Assembly (NCBI GenBank): GCA_005408345.1 | Contig: SEMN01000016.1 | Coordinates: 1,922,001-1,986,000 of the forward strand | Source: Macquaria australasica | Taxonomy: Eukaryota > Chordata > Actinopteri > Centrarchiformes > Percichthyidae | Length of the DNA: 64,000 nucleotides | Direction: 5' to 3' | Shown: in pieces, positions 1-11,300 of the stretch | How the letters are laid out: the number at the start of each line of letters is the position of its first letter | How positions within the stretch are numbered: the first letter of the stretch is position 1 | Program-made: the position numbers and the translations under genes | The notes under the pieces: generated by a model | Told to the model about the DNA's origin: nothing | Database searches by the model: none | What the model saw: only the letters and a program-made list of their open reading frames with translations

Positions 1-159
1 GTATACGTTTGCAAATGTGTGTTTGTATGTGCATGCACGCATGCTTGCAAACATGCAGATCATGTGTACACATGTTCCTTTTGTGGTCATTTTTGACGGG
101 AAAGCCCTAACAAGGTTTGTTTTTAACTGAAATGTTTTAAACTACATCTCAACGTTGTT

Positions 160-185
160 TGTGTGTGTGTGTGTGTGTGTGTGTG
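160..185. repeat. (GT)n microsatellite
   Basis: Short perfect GT tract. Comparable short dinucleotide tracts lie near 1812-1838 (TC), 4719-4738 (CA), 11940-11960 (TC), 17833-17870 (TC), 21340-21380 (CA), 24549-24571 (TA), 26436-26460 (TC), 39028-39050 (CA) and 40370-40393 (CA). Confidence 0.9.
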
Positions 186-464
186 CATTTGTCCTTATAT
201 ACAGTATTCAGTGAAATGACAATCAGTCAACTCCCTATTGACAATACATATGTATATGGAAAACTTAAGTGAAAGTGCTTTATGGATAAACTCACTAACA
301 AGCTCTAGTGTTTTAATTTACTTTGCCTTTATATTTAGGCAGGTAGTTTGTATTTAAATATGCTGACAAACCATATTTTTAGTTTTCCATGAGGCAGTTG
401 TACAATAGGAACATTATTTTAGAAGACAGAACTTATAATATTGTATACTGTATGCCATGCAATG

Positions 465-556
465 GACTCTGAGTACCATATTTTACAGCTTGGATGGTCT
501 TAGTGGGACTCATGTCTCTGGGACTGCTGTACCCACTGAGCTACACGTTCATCCCA
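465..556 (-). mobile_element. tRNA-like SINE head, degenerate
   Basis: The minus strand contains GTAGCTCAGTGGGTACAGCA, a clear tRNA A box, followed by AGACATGAGTCCC, a damaged B box. It does not fold into a complete cloverleaf, so a SINE relic is more likely than a tRNA gene. Confidence 0.5.
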
Positions 557-926
557 GAGCGGTACACTATGTGCATTGTGTTTCTTAGTGAATATTGTGA
601 AATGGTTAAGTACATTTTACAGACTCCTACATAAAATGAATGTTTTCATTTTACTCTTGTTCAACCATTATGGAAGGAATTTAAGTTTTCGATCAGTGTG
701 TTTTTCAGGAACAAACCAACCAAATACACGCCCCGCTACTGTGTTAAGAGAATCTCCTCTTCTGACCACAGGTCACCATTTTGCAAAAATGACCCTTGGT
801 ACAGCTGAGGCGATCGCTAAGGAGATTTAAATGTTTATGGTGGCCAGACAGGTGATATCTAATTAGCTAACACGACAATGAGTTTAGTCCAGAAGAAGAG
901 CCCTGGTGTCACAGGCCATGTTTTTG

Positions 927-935
927 GCCTGAGGC
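927..935. promoter_or_regulatory. perfect AP-2 consensus site GCCTGAGGC
   Basis: Palindromic high-affinity TFAP2 motif in a small GC-rich patch (about 900-990). It could be an AP-2 target site, but a single 9-mer can arise by chance. Confidence 0.3.
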
Positions 936-2478
936 AGGGGAGGGGCTGAATCTGACCCCAGAGTCCAGTTCCGACTTTCCCTCCAGACCCAGAGGAAAGA
1001 AAACAGTTGGGAAAACAAATTACAAATCTTGTAGTCAGAGTTGTTTTTTCAAATATATTTTGCTTATGTGAAATCTATTTTCTTGTTTGTTTGTGTTTTT
1101 CCCTGACTGTACTGCTATACTACAGACATGTATCAGCAACTCTTGTATGAAAGTCATCATAGCTAAACTTGGATGTTTGGCACTTTGGTGATGCTGATGT
1201 ATGTAGGTGTGCCTACATACATTTGATTGCAGCAGTAGATGTGGGTAAATTCTGCAGTTGCAGTTCAAGAAAAGGAGGAAATGGAAGAAGTAAAACATGT
1301 AAAGATGAGAAAGACAGTTGGTGCAAGGAGGAAAGGGAAGAGGAGGAGGTGGTTTTGCATGATGGAGCATTAACTAAACTAATATCAACTCAACCTTTTT
1401 CAACAGAAATAACCAAACAAACCAAGCTTTTGTATTCTGGTATTAGAAGATTCGATAAGAGCCTTTGCTTCCACATGAAAAACATGTTACTTGTTTGTCA
1501 TGCTCTTGCCTATCTGACACTCTCAGTTCTGTTGAGTCTCAATCTCCCCGCACACTGCCAGACTTTTTCCCAAATGGGGAAACAAATAACAAAACGCAGC
1601 AGAAACAGCTTTGTTCTCCTCTAATGTGCAATGTGTCTGCTTACCTCCTGAGAGGCAGAAACAAAGAGCTATGACTCACAATTCACCACCCCAACTTCCT
1701 TTCAACTGTCGCCCCATTTAGTCTCCAAGCAGAGCTCTGATGGTTAAATGTTGGACAAGAGTCCCAGCTTTTTGACAGTTCTGTAGTGGTGGTTGTGGTT
1801 TCTCTCTTTCTCCTCTCTCTCTCTCTCTCTCTCTCTTTCTGTCCCTTGCTGTCTCTCACTGTGGCCTCGCTGGCTCTGAAGTTCCCGCAGATTAAAGGAT
1901 CGGAAGGAGAGGAACACACACTGCGCTAAGTGTGTATGCATTTTTAGTGGTTTCCTCTTTACTCTGGTGCTATTTTTATCTTTGATTATGCCATCATGTA
2001 GTCAGAATCAATGACAGAATACGAGGCATGAGTGCAGATGACTGAAAATCTTGGCAGCAGTTGAATGTCATCTAGATTGACTGTCATGCGGGACAGATGC
2101 TACTTTACAGAGGGTGAATAAGTCAGTTTCACTGCTGAAAATGTTTAATAAAGTTCTGAGTGTGTACATGTGCATGCTCAAGATGTATTGGCAATGTGAA
2201 ATATGGAAAGAATCAGAAGTCAACCCAGAGTCATAATATCTCCTTATTCCCAGTGAGTCACACAAGATTACATTTTCACTTTATCATTATTACAAAGCAA
2301 ATTAAGTCACTGATTTTGCAGATAAAAGATAAGACACATTAACACACCAGCTCCTGGATGTTCGAAAGCAACCTGACTGCTTCTACGCCACCCTCACTAC
2401 AGTGTGATCTGTTTTAGCAAAACCATCTGTCCATTTATGTATGTCATGATATGACTTCAGAAAGCTTCTTTGCCAGCC

Positions 2479-2661
2479 TTACAAATATCTACGCATTTTG
2501 CGGGCAGCTTCAGTCATGGTGGCATGACATCCAAAAGCCACTTGCTGTACCACAGTGGTGGTACTGTAGATCTCCATAATTTTCTTGATTCCTTGATCTG
2601 TGTCCATCTGCGTATCTGATGGCTCGCCTGCCGAGTCTGTGTCTGTCATTTGTTCCAGCAT
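2479..2661 (-). CDS. unrecognised small ORF or possible terminal exon
   Basis: 60 codons from an ATG to TAA. The composition reads like protein: an acidic N-terminal half (MTDTDSAGEPSDTQMDTDQG) then a mixed helix-like half ending TMTEAARKMRRYL. An in-frame TAA lies seven codons upstream and is followed by CAG, which could be a splice acceptor (taacag|AGACTTC). Not recognised; no poly(A) signal is convincing. May be chance, a pseudogene fragment or the last exon of a gene lying further right on the minus strand. Confidence 0.2.
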   Translation of the reverse strand: MLEQMTDTDSAGEPSDTQMDTDQGIKKIMEIYSTTTVVQQVAFGCHATMTEAARKMRRYL

Positions 2662-5341
2662 GTCCCCGTGAAGTCTCTGTTACTCCCTGGGAACGTGGAC
2701 CACAAGAACCCCTGGGGGGGATTTAAGTCCTTAACGTTACATGAGTGCATTTTAGGTAGTTGGGGGTCAAAGAGAGCAAGAGAAATGGGAAGAGTGGCAT
2801 AGACAGAAACAGACACAGAAAAAAAAGGAGAAAACTGAATGGTAGAGAAAGGGGGGAGACACAGAGGAGGTAGAAGAAGCATTTTAGTGGAAACATGTTT
2901 TTAGTATGAGCCTGAAATCCTTTCGAACAAACAGTAATTGGAAAAATATGAAGGGGAAATGGTGGATTTAACAATAAGAGCCTTTTTGTTCTTCTTTCAC
3001 AAATGCAGCTCCTTCAGTTCACCCACGTTTACCTCCTTTTAGGAAGTTAATGCAAACACTGCATTGACTGGGACCTCTTCCCATTTTACGCTTAGTACTT
3101 TCGTGCTTTATATATAGTTCAGCTCAGTTGTTTTATCACAACTACTAAGATTTGGTGATGTTTAGTGAAATCAGTAAAACTGGTTATGAAAAAGTAATTG
3201 ATGTGATATTTGTAGGACATTTGAGACATGAAGACCCCTAAGGAGTTTGAAAAACTTCTTCTTTGAGTAGCTGAAATTTGTATTCTCCCTTTAATAGAAG
3301 TAGGTTTTGAGGGGATGGCTTGTGTGTCCTTTTACAAATTATACTAAATGCACAGCATTACACAGCTGCAGTGTAATATCTTTGTTTTAACATGGGGTTA
3401 TTTTGTCAAACAATTTATAAACATAAACTTCAAACTTTCTGTTAGACAGCTGCGATGACTTAAATGACGGGTTTGATTGAGACTTCCTGTAAGTTCTGTG
3501 CCAGTCTATAAACACAATGTGTCATGACCTCTCCCTTCGCTTCTCGTTTTTCACTACACACACTGGATTATTTTTGCCAAAAAAAGCTACAGAAGCAGTT
3601 TTACTCCAGCCTGTGTTTCCTTTCTACGCCAAACAATTTGACCAGACTCCTACTAGGCTTCTGACACATTATATCATTCAGTCCCTGCCACTTATCCCAC
3701 AGAAACTTTTCTCTAACAGCCGTATGACTGATTTACACAGCAGGGGTCATTAAATATGCAACCAAAGAGACACTTATGAGGTTGTAAAGCCACCTCATTG
3801 TAACTGTTTCCCCTAATGACTTCCAAATGGCCAGGGCTCATCTGACTATGATTTTCACATTAATCTATGACATGTAAACAAAGGCTCAGGCCAGCGGAGT
3901 GTGAAACCCAGTGTCTTTGTGACGTGTTGCTTCATCAGTCCGGGATGAAAAAAGAGCCACAGAAACAGCAGAAGGCAGGTGAGAGAGAGTGAACATGTGG
4001 TCAGTTTAAGTGACCTTGCTACAAGATTGAAATCAAGAACATTTTTACTTAAAAGCTTGTGAGGATAGTTGTACATTGTATAAGAGTGTGTGTGAAGATT
4101 AGCGCGTTTTTCAATGTGTGTGTTTGTGTGTAGTGGTGAATTCTTAGGAATGGGATTAGAAATTAAACGCACCCTGTTTTTCACCACTATTTTTTGCATC
4201 TCATGTGCCGACGGTTTCATTCGTTTCCACTGATCGACAGTTCCAAGAAACATGGCAATGCAAGAGTAAAAGGTAAGAAATAAGAAGGCTGCTAGCTAAC
4301 AAACATGGATGGAAACAATGCAAGTTCCAAAATATTCTTTAAAAATCTGTTGTGAGGAAGAAAATGCATTCAACACATTTGTTAGCTCTCAGAAGTACAC
4401 ACAATATGTTTTGGTGAGAACCACTGAATGTAAACATAATTGTTTGTTTGCAAGAAACTCCATAAGATGTCTTTAAGGAGGGCTAGACGTATTACATTAA
4501 TCATTTTAACTTGGTTTTGAATTTTGAATTTTCACTGAAATTTAAACATTAGTGATGATGTTCATGAGTCATGTTATTCTTTATTTCTTTTAAATCACAT
4601 TGTTGTTGTTTTTAAATCACATAATACAAATTCATTAAGTTATGAAAACATGTAACTGAAACAACTACAACAACATGCAGACTACTGATTTAACATACTA
4701 TGCACATTACGGTTTTGCACACACACACACACACACACCCTCTTTGCTCTTCATTGGCTGCTCACACACATGAATACACACACATGTACACACACATGAT
4801 TTGCCTGTGTCTCCAGTTGCAGTGCAGCAGGTCAGTTATCAGGCTGCAGGTGACAGGGTTAAACCTGCTGCTCCTGCCCCGGCTCCTCCCGTCTCCTCTC
4901 CACCCTTCATGCCCGGAGGCAGAGAGGGCGGCTCAGAGGCGACTCATGCCGTGCCAGAGATTCACACCAGCAATTTGAGCTGTCAGTGTGCTCATGAATC
5001 ACCTGGCTAAGGCATCATTACTCTAGAAGATTTATTGGAAACACATAGGCCAAATTTTCATACTAAGGCAGCAAGTGGAAGAGCCCCTGAGGGGTTGAGG
5101 TGGTAAGTGGAGAATATGTGGGAAAAAGAAGGGGGTTAGAAAACGTGGTGTTGACAAGTATGAAGCTATAGAGCTAGTTGGGGGGCATGATAGTGTTGTG
5201 GTGGTAATTTGATCCTGGCTAAGTTGCCAGAATCATATCTTTACCAGTAAAGGTGATGCTGAAATACTTTTGGGGAACTGATCTCACCCTGACTCATGCA
5301 CATGATGTTTGCCCAGTGATGGATTAGTGTTCAATCAATCA

Positions 5342-5367
5342 GTTGGAATCATGGCTATGATTCCAAC
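5342..5367. repeat. perfect 11-bp inverted repeat, 4-nt loop
   Basis: GTTGGAATCAT, loop GGCT, ATGATTCCAAC. In the left gene-poor region, with no associated gene. Confidence 0.95.
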
Positions 5368-7854
5368 ATTCGAGTAATCTTCTCAGACTCTTGTCCTGCA
5401 TGTTATGCTCTGGCTCTGAAAAAATAAAGTGAGGTAAAAACATAGTAATGTTTGGCTTTGTCCTCTGTATGGAATCAAAAAAGTGCTTAAATCTAAAGAT
5501 AAAGGTGGAACATGGATAAAAATTAGCCTTTGTGCACATGTGTACATATGTGCAAAATGGTTTCAATTGTTTTCTGTTACCAGTTTTTACAGTAGGAATG
5601 CAGTAGTTCTGTCCATCTAAGATGATATGTGCATATGACTGAGCGTATGGATGTGCTTTTGTAAAATGAATACTTGTGTGGGTGCATATTAAGACTGGAA
5701 ACGGATATAGTGTGTTGCATAGTCTATTTTTAAACAGAACACAGAATAAGAGCATTTTCTTATTTACTCCAACAAACTGGGGGAGTGTATGTTGAAGACA
5801 AAAACATATTTTTGTCTCCCACACCTAGGGGTCAAGAGCTTTGCACAAAAGCACTATGATGAAGGTTTTTCATTATTTCCAACCTCACTTTCTCTCTCTT
5901 TTCCCAACCAGTCCAGGGACTGAAGCCAGCAATTTTGGTTCCAACTGTACTTGTCTAACCTTCAGGCTACATCCACTGTGGCTCTATATTGTTTCTTTGT
6001 TATTGCCAGCTGGCTGCAGAATACGTTTTGAAAAAATCTTAGTCATAGTCTAATCTGCTTTTCACAACCAAAGAAACAGTAGGATGATTCATAGGGTCTT
6101 TTTAAATGCAATTCACATAAAAAGAAATAGATAAAGAAAAGACATAGCAAGAAAGAAAGTGATAAAACAGGGCCACACCAGCACAACCTCTAACACCACA
6201 TGCAGCAGCACAACACATAAATGCACATCGCTTCCACAGAAGTAGGAGAGACAGCCTCCCAGCTTCAGAACTAGTCTGAGCAGCTCCTGATCCTTAAGAA
6301 TCCATAAAAATCCTTGTTAAGGTGGCGTGTTAATGAGTTGCATTCAATTGAGCTCCTCAAATGTCCAAGTGCCTGAAAAATAGTGCTGCAATTACCTGTC
6401 AACCATCTGACAACACCACCTCTCCACGTCTTGTCTCCGTCTCACACCTTTAATTAACTCCCCTCATACTTTCAAAATGTAACCTGTTACACTCTTATTG
6501 CCACCAACAATCTCTCTCAGTCAAACAAGCCTTAAGATTTATTAATTTCAGTGAAATAATCTTGGATCTATTCCAGGTTGCAGACTGTGCTTTGATGACT
6601 GTTATTATAATTTGCATGTATGAATCACTTTTGTTTCAGCACCAAAGCTACTTGCTACACTTTGGCTGTTGCAAAGACTGAACATGTGACTTTGTATTCT
6701 TTGATTAGCAGGATTCAAAAGATGTGTAACTCTTCTTGGAGGTGTGTGTCATAGAGTTGGAGGGCAAAACAATACTGGACCTTCGCATTTGTCTTTTATT
6801 AAACTCATCATTATTAATAAGCACAACATTGTGAAAAACATTTACACCCTTTCAGAGTGCTATACCCATCACATGTTTCAATAGCTTACTAAGACACAGT
6901 TGACTTTCTTATCTGGAGTATTGCAAAAGATATAGCTAGGTAAGCTAGGCTTACTCAACTATTGTGAGGAAATTCATAGTACAGTGAACGTACAGTAAGT
7001 AAGAGAAACACTAAAACTAAAACCTGGGTAGAGAGCAAGTTATAAACCGGCCAGTAACACAAGTAAAACACACACACACCCACACACAAACATACACACA
7101 GTATGTCCAATAGCCATTGGTGAATGTACTTAGCAGTATGACATTTAATAGAGATACAGAGAGACAGGCCTGTCTGGTCTCTGTGCAACACTGGCCTCTC
7201 ATTATTTAGCAGGAGGCTGTAGGGTCCGACCCCTGTGACTGTTTTGAATTGAATTAGACACATGTTGGGCCCTAAAGACCAGAGACCCCCAAGATGCACA
7301 TTTACAAAGGCTTCATGACCCTGGTAAACCTTAGGCCTTACATAAAGAGGAGAGGTTGCATAGCGTAAAGTAATAAAGAAAGAATGAGAAAAAATTAACT
7401 CATGAAGGGGAGACATTGAGGATAAATATTAAAAGCAAATGAGAGATAGAAAGAAAGGTACAGGGCAGTGAGATACAATAAGAAAGGAAAATGGCCCTGC
7501 ACCCTGAGGGGTGGTTTACTGAAGCACCAGTGAGGGTGTTATGGCAGACCCTGGCATCCTAACCTCAGGCCTTTACTCTGTTGGTCAATCTGTAGCTCAC
7601 CAACCTGACAGAAGCAGCAAGTCCTTCATTGTACTGGTATACAGACCCCACTAGCCAGGGGCTTCATGTTCTCTGTGGGCAACAAGGACAGCTCTATTGT
7701 TTCTGCAACCCAACATTTCCTGCCCCCGAGTACCTTACTCTGCATATACCATAGTAATACAATATTATTATTGGTATTGAGAAGGCCATGTTACTACAAT
7801 ATGGAGGCAATGTTGGTGGAGAGGGCTTAGGTTGATGTGTGATGGGTCATAACT

Positions 7855-8010
7855 ATCCAACAGATCCTTCACTGTGTCACTTGGCAACTCCTCTTCATAT
7901 TTAGCTCCCATTCCCTGTGGTGTCCCCCAAGGTTCATTACTTGGTCCCTATCTTTTCTTAATTTAACCTGATTTTATCTTCCTTTCATTGGCATCTTGAA
8001 CCACTTTAGG
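7855..8010 (+). mobile_element. LINE (L2/Maui-like) reverse transcriptase fragment
   Basis: Translates as NRSFTVSLGNSSSYLAPIPC followed by GVPQGSLLGPYLFLI and then a stop. The GVPQGS-LGP motif after a conserved CG pair is the non-LTR reverse transcriptase fingerprint, closest in style to L2-type elements. The following LPL-like stretch and GILNHF also fit but need a frame change. A dead 5'- and 3'-truncated copy. Confidence 0.75.
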
Positions 8011-8186
8011 ACTGTGTCAAGAAGTATGTCTAGTAGTATGGTATTTTCAATTTTGTCAAAGGCAGTATTAAATTCTGTTTTTTATTTTTATTTATTTTTA
8101 CCTGAGTTATATTTTGATATTGTTAGTCATTCTGACCTCCATTGTTGGGATTCAAGAAATGCAACTAATTGGCTAGGTTAGCTGGA

Positions 8187-8310
8187 AAGGTGCCCCAGTT
8201 GCTTAAGGAGGCTTATGCTGCTTGCCTTGGTCTTTTGCTGAACTCCGCATTTCCCAAATCTCTATAACGGAGGTTGCGGGTACAAAGCTAGAATAGTCAG
8301 AATGGCAACA
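8187..8310 (+). mobile_element. probable SINE relic
   Basis: Contains GAGGTTGCGGGTACAAAGCT, resembling the GGTTGCGGGTTCAAATCC B box of tRNA-derived SINEs. The A box is weak (GTTGCTTAAGGAGGC). It lies just downstream of a LINE fragment. Confidence 0.4.
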
Positions 8311-11300
8311 ATTATGAGAACAAGACCCAGGTTTAAAAATACTAGAATTTGTCTTCAAGATGGAGAGGACATTAAGGATGTGTGTATTTATATACATGCT
8401 GTATATAAAAATAGGAACCACTGGGGAAGAGCAAGACACAAGACCACATGCACCATCTCACACAATCATACACGTCTGACCCAGCATCGTGAGTACAGTA
8501 TCTTACACAATGGGGTGACACTCACTATACACAAAAATAGTAGTAATTAAATGTCCAGTTTCTCAAGCTGTGTTTGTGAGGATATACTGTATCAAAATTC
8601 ACACTTTTTCAGTCCTGGTCATATTTTGTAATATTTGTAATTCAGGTAGTTCTCTGTGAGTCACCATGAACTTACTTACCCAGTGAGTCATTGCTCATTC
8701 ACATTTTTCTTAATTGTTCACCTATCTGAAGCACTTCAGTGTTCATAATATTTTAAGACTTTTAAATCCAAGGGTGAAAATCTTAAAATGGCATGACTTT
8801 GTCATAGTAAGATCGTCTCCTTTTTGACATTTCCACATATTCCATGTCAGACATCAGGGAGACACAGAGAGAGAGAGAGATGAGGCATGCCAGAGACTCA
8901 AGTCAGAGTGACATTTCAAAGCTGGCCTGCAGTGATCTGCCAGTAGATTCATCAGTGTCAACGCCATGAAGCTCTCTTCAAAGCATCTGAAAAAAACAGA
9001 GGCTCACTAATCATGTCAACACACTGATATGTCATCATCCATTTAAAAAATATGTTTTTAGTTTACAGCATCACCCTCATGTAATTATTATCCCTCTGGG
9101 TGACCTTATGTTTTGTGTCTTAAATCTTTCATCTTAATATTATTTTTTTTATCTTTTTATTCTGAAATCATCAACTTGAGAGCTAACATAGCTTATAATC
9201 AGTCTAAGGCAAAACAAAAAGGAACAAGTAGTGGGTTGGTGAATTTAGGAGCATCCTGTCAACATATTGTCTTAACATCTTAACATCACCATTTTGACTA
9301 AAAATGTGTTATAATAGTATGTGCTCTATATAGTTCCCAAGCTGTAATTTATTGTAGAATTTATTCATCTCATTATTTAATTTCACAGGTTTTAGGTATT
9401 AAAACATTACAGCGACATTCTATAAAATATAAACAGACCAAACACATCAAATCATGTCAGTAAACAGTTTGCTCATAATTAATTAAGACTAATTATTCTA
9501 TCCTGTACAAGTGGCAAACAGTCTGGTCCATCTGTTCTGGGCAGATGTGGTATCTGTATCAGCAGCTTGGACATTGATGACATTGAGTCACTTGGTTTCT
9601 GTCAGGCCTCATGTGATTTACAGTTAAACGGCGATAACAAAATTAAATAATCATCACATTCTCATTTGCGCTGTTGGTCCTCACTGACAGCGGTCCAACA
9701 ATAGAATAGCTTGCCTGCCTGCAGGGCTGAATGTTGACCTTGTCAAAGAAAAGACTGAAAGGTGTGAGACAGATGATTGGTGGTGGGTGCAGTTCTCTCA
9801 GAAGTGTGAGGAGGATTTTATTGTTTCACGACTCACTGTGCTATCTCTCAACTAAATCTGTCAGTTTGTTTGTCATGGCAGTAAGGTGCAGAGGGTTGTT
9901 CGAGTGTTCGTTGAACAATTAGTGTTTGATTTGGATTTGTTTGATCTGTAACACCGGCTGAGCAAAACACCTGAGATGCCACAGATCAGGAATTTGTGCA
10001 CCTTTGTTGTTTGTGTGACTCACCTGAGGTTAAACATGGATCAGTTAATCATAATATATCATCACAGATATCAATCAATATAGACCATACAATAAAAAAT
10101 ACAAAATGTTTACAAGCTGTTTTCTGAAATTATACTAAGCTGAAAAGTAAATAAAGACAGATTTCACAGGATTTCAGTCTAAAATGGGTAGATTTATTGC
10201 CACAAAGTTAAAATAACAAGATACTTAAAAGACAAACCTTTAATAAAATTAATTAAAATCCTACAGAGGGTACCAAAAGATTGACACCAGTTATCTGTAG
10301 GTTTACACAAAAAAAGATGAACCTCATAGCATTGGCCCAGCAGAGGGGGAGGCCAGAGCCATATGTCCAATTGTGTGAAACCACCAAAACACACACAGAA
10401 CACAGCAAACCAAAGGAAGGTGAATGTGCAATTACCACCACCGTGCAGGGGGAGGGAGGCCACGCTACATTCAATGGATGACTTGCAGGTGTTTTAGTCA
10501 GTTCACCTTTTTGCAGTGGATACTATTTCAGGCTATGCTAACTCATGGCAGATCCAGCATTCTCAAATCCTCCTTCTATGAAAGGTATTTTAAGAACATG
10601 AAATGCAATTGCAATTAGACATTTTTGAAAACAATATTATACCTTTCATCAGCCATGTGACATATCCAGCCACTCAATGTGGTTTATCACCTGGAGCAGA
10701 AAACAACTATATAACCACATAAAAAGAAATAGCTTAAAATCATTCGAAAACTAAAAAGAACTCCAAACATACCTGTTAGTGGCTTGTCTCCCTACACTAA
10801 CCTACCTGACTAACTGAGTTGTAATTTGCCTAACAGGGAGAGTCTTTCCAAGTGAAGGGAAACAAGGGCAGAGAGAGAGAGAAGGAGGCAGGGCTGAGTA
10901 CTAGGAAGCAAGGCTGCATTAAAGTGCTACAGCTCTATCACAAGCTTATGTTTATTAATCACTAACAGCCCTTTCACACACAAACCACCGCCTTCTAGGG
11001 GTGGAAATCACTTTGCTGATTTGAATCACTTTGTTGAATTCAGTTCAAAAGTTCATAGTCACTGACTATGTAGTCTGTCACTTTTTTCCTAAGTTAAGTG
11101 GTTACATCACCGTTCAAATGCACTTCAGTATGTACAACAGTAAGTGAACGCATCACCATTCATATGGCCGTGACATTCAGCACTAATTCTGACTGTCTTC
11201 ACTTCATTAGTAGGCCCTATACTCTCAGTCTGTTGCTAGTCCAAGCTGTCACATTCAGTTCAGTACAAAGCTAGCCCATACAAGCACTGCATATAAGGTT

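Larger units (their letters stand above)
1..7850. other. gene-poor interval, left part
   Basis: AT-rich sequence with short microsatellites, one tRNA-like SINE relic (465-556), an AP-2 motif (927-935), the unrecognised ORF at 2479-2661 and an 11-bp inverted repeat (5342-5367). No gene is recognised. Confidence 0.7.

Noticed and set aside
465..556. tRNA gene
   Set aside because: Good A box but broken B box and no closing acceptor stem; SINE relic preferred.
10970..11170. hAT-like element starting TAGGGGTGGAAATC
   Set aside because: One possible end only; no matching inverted end or target duplication found.
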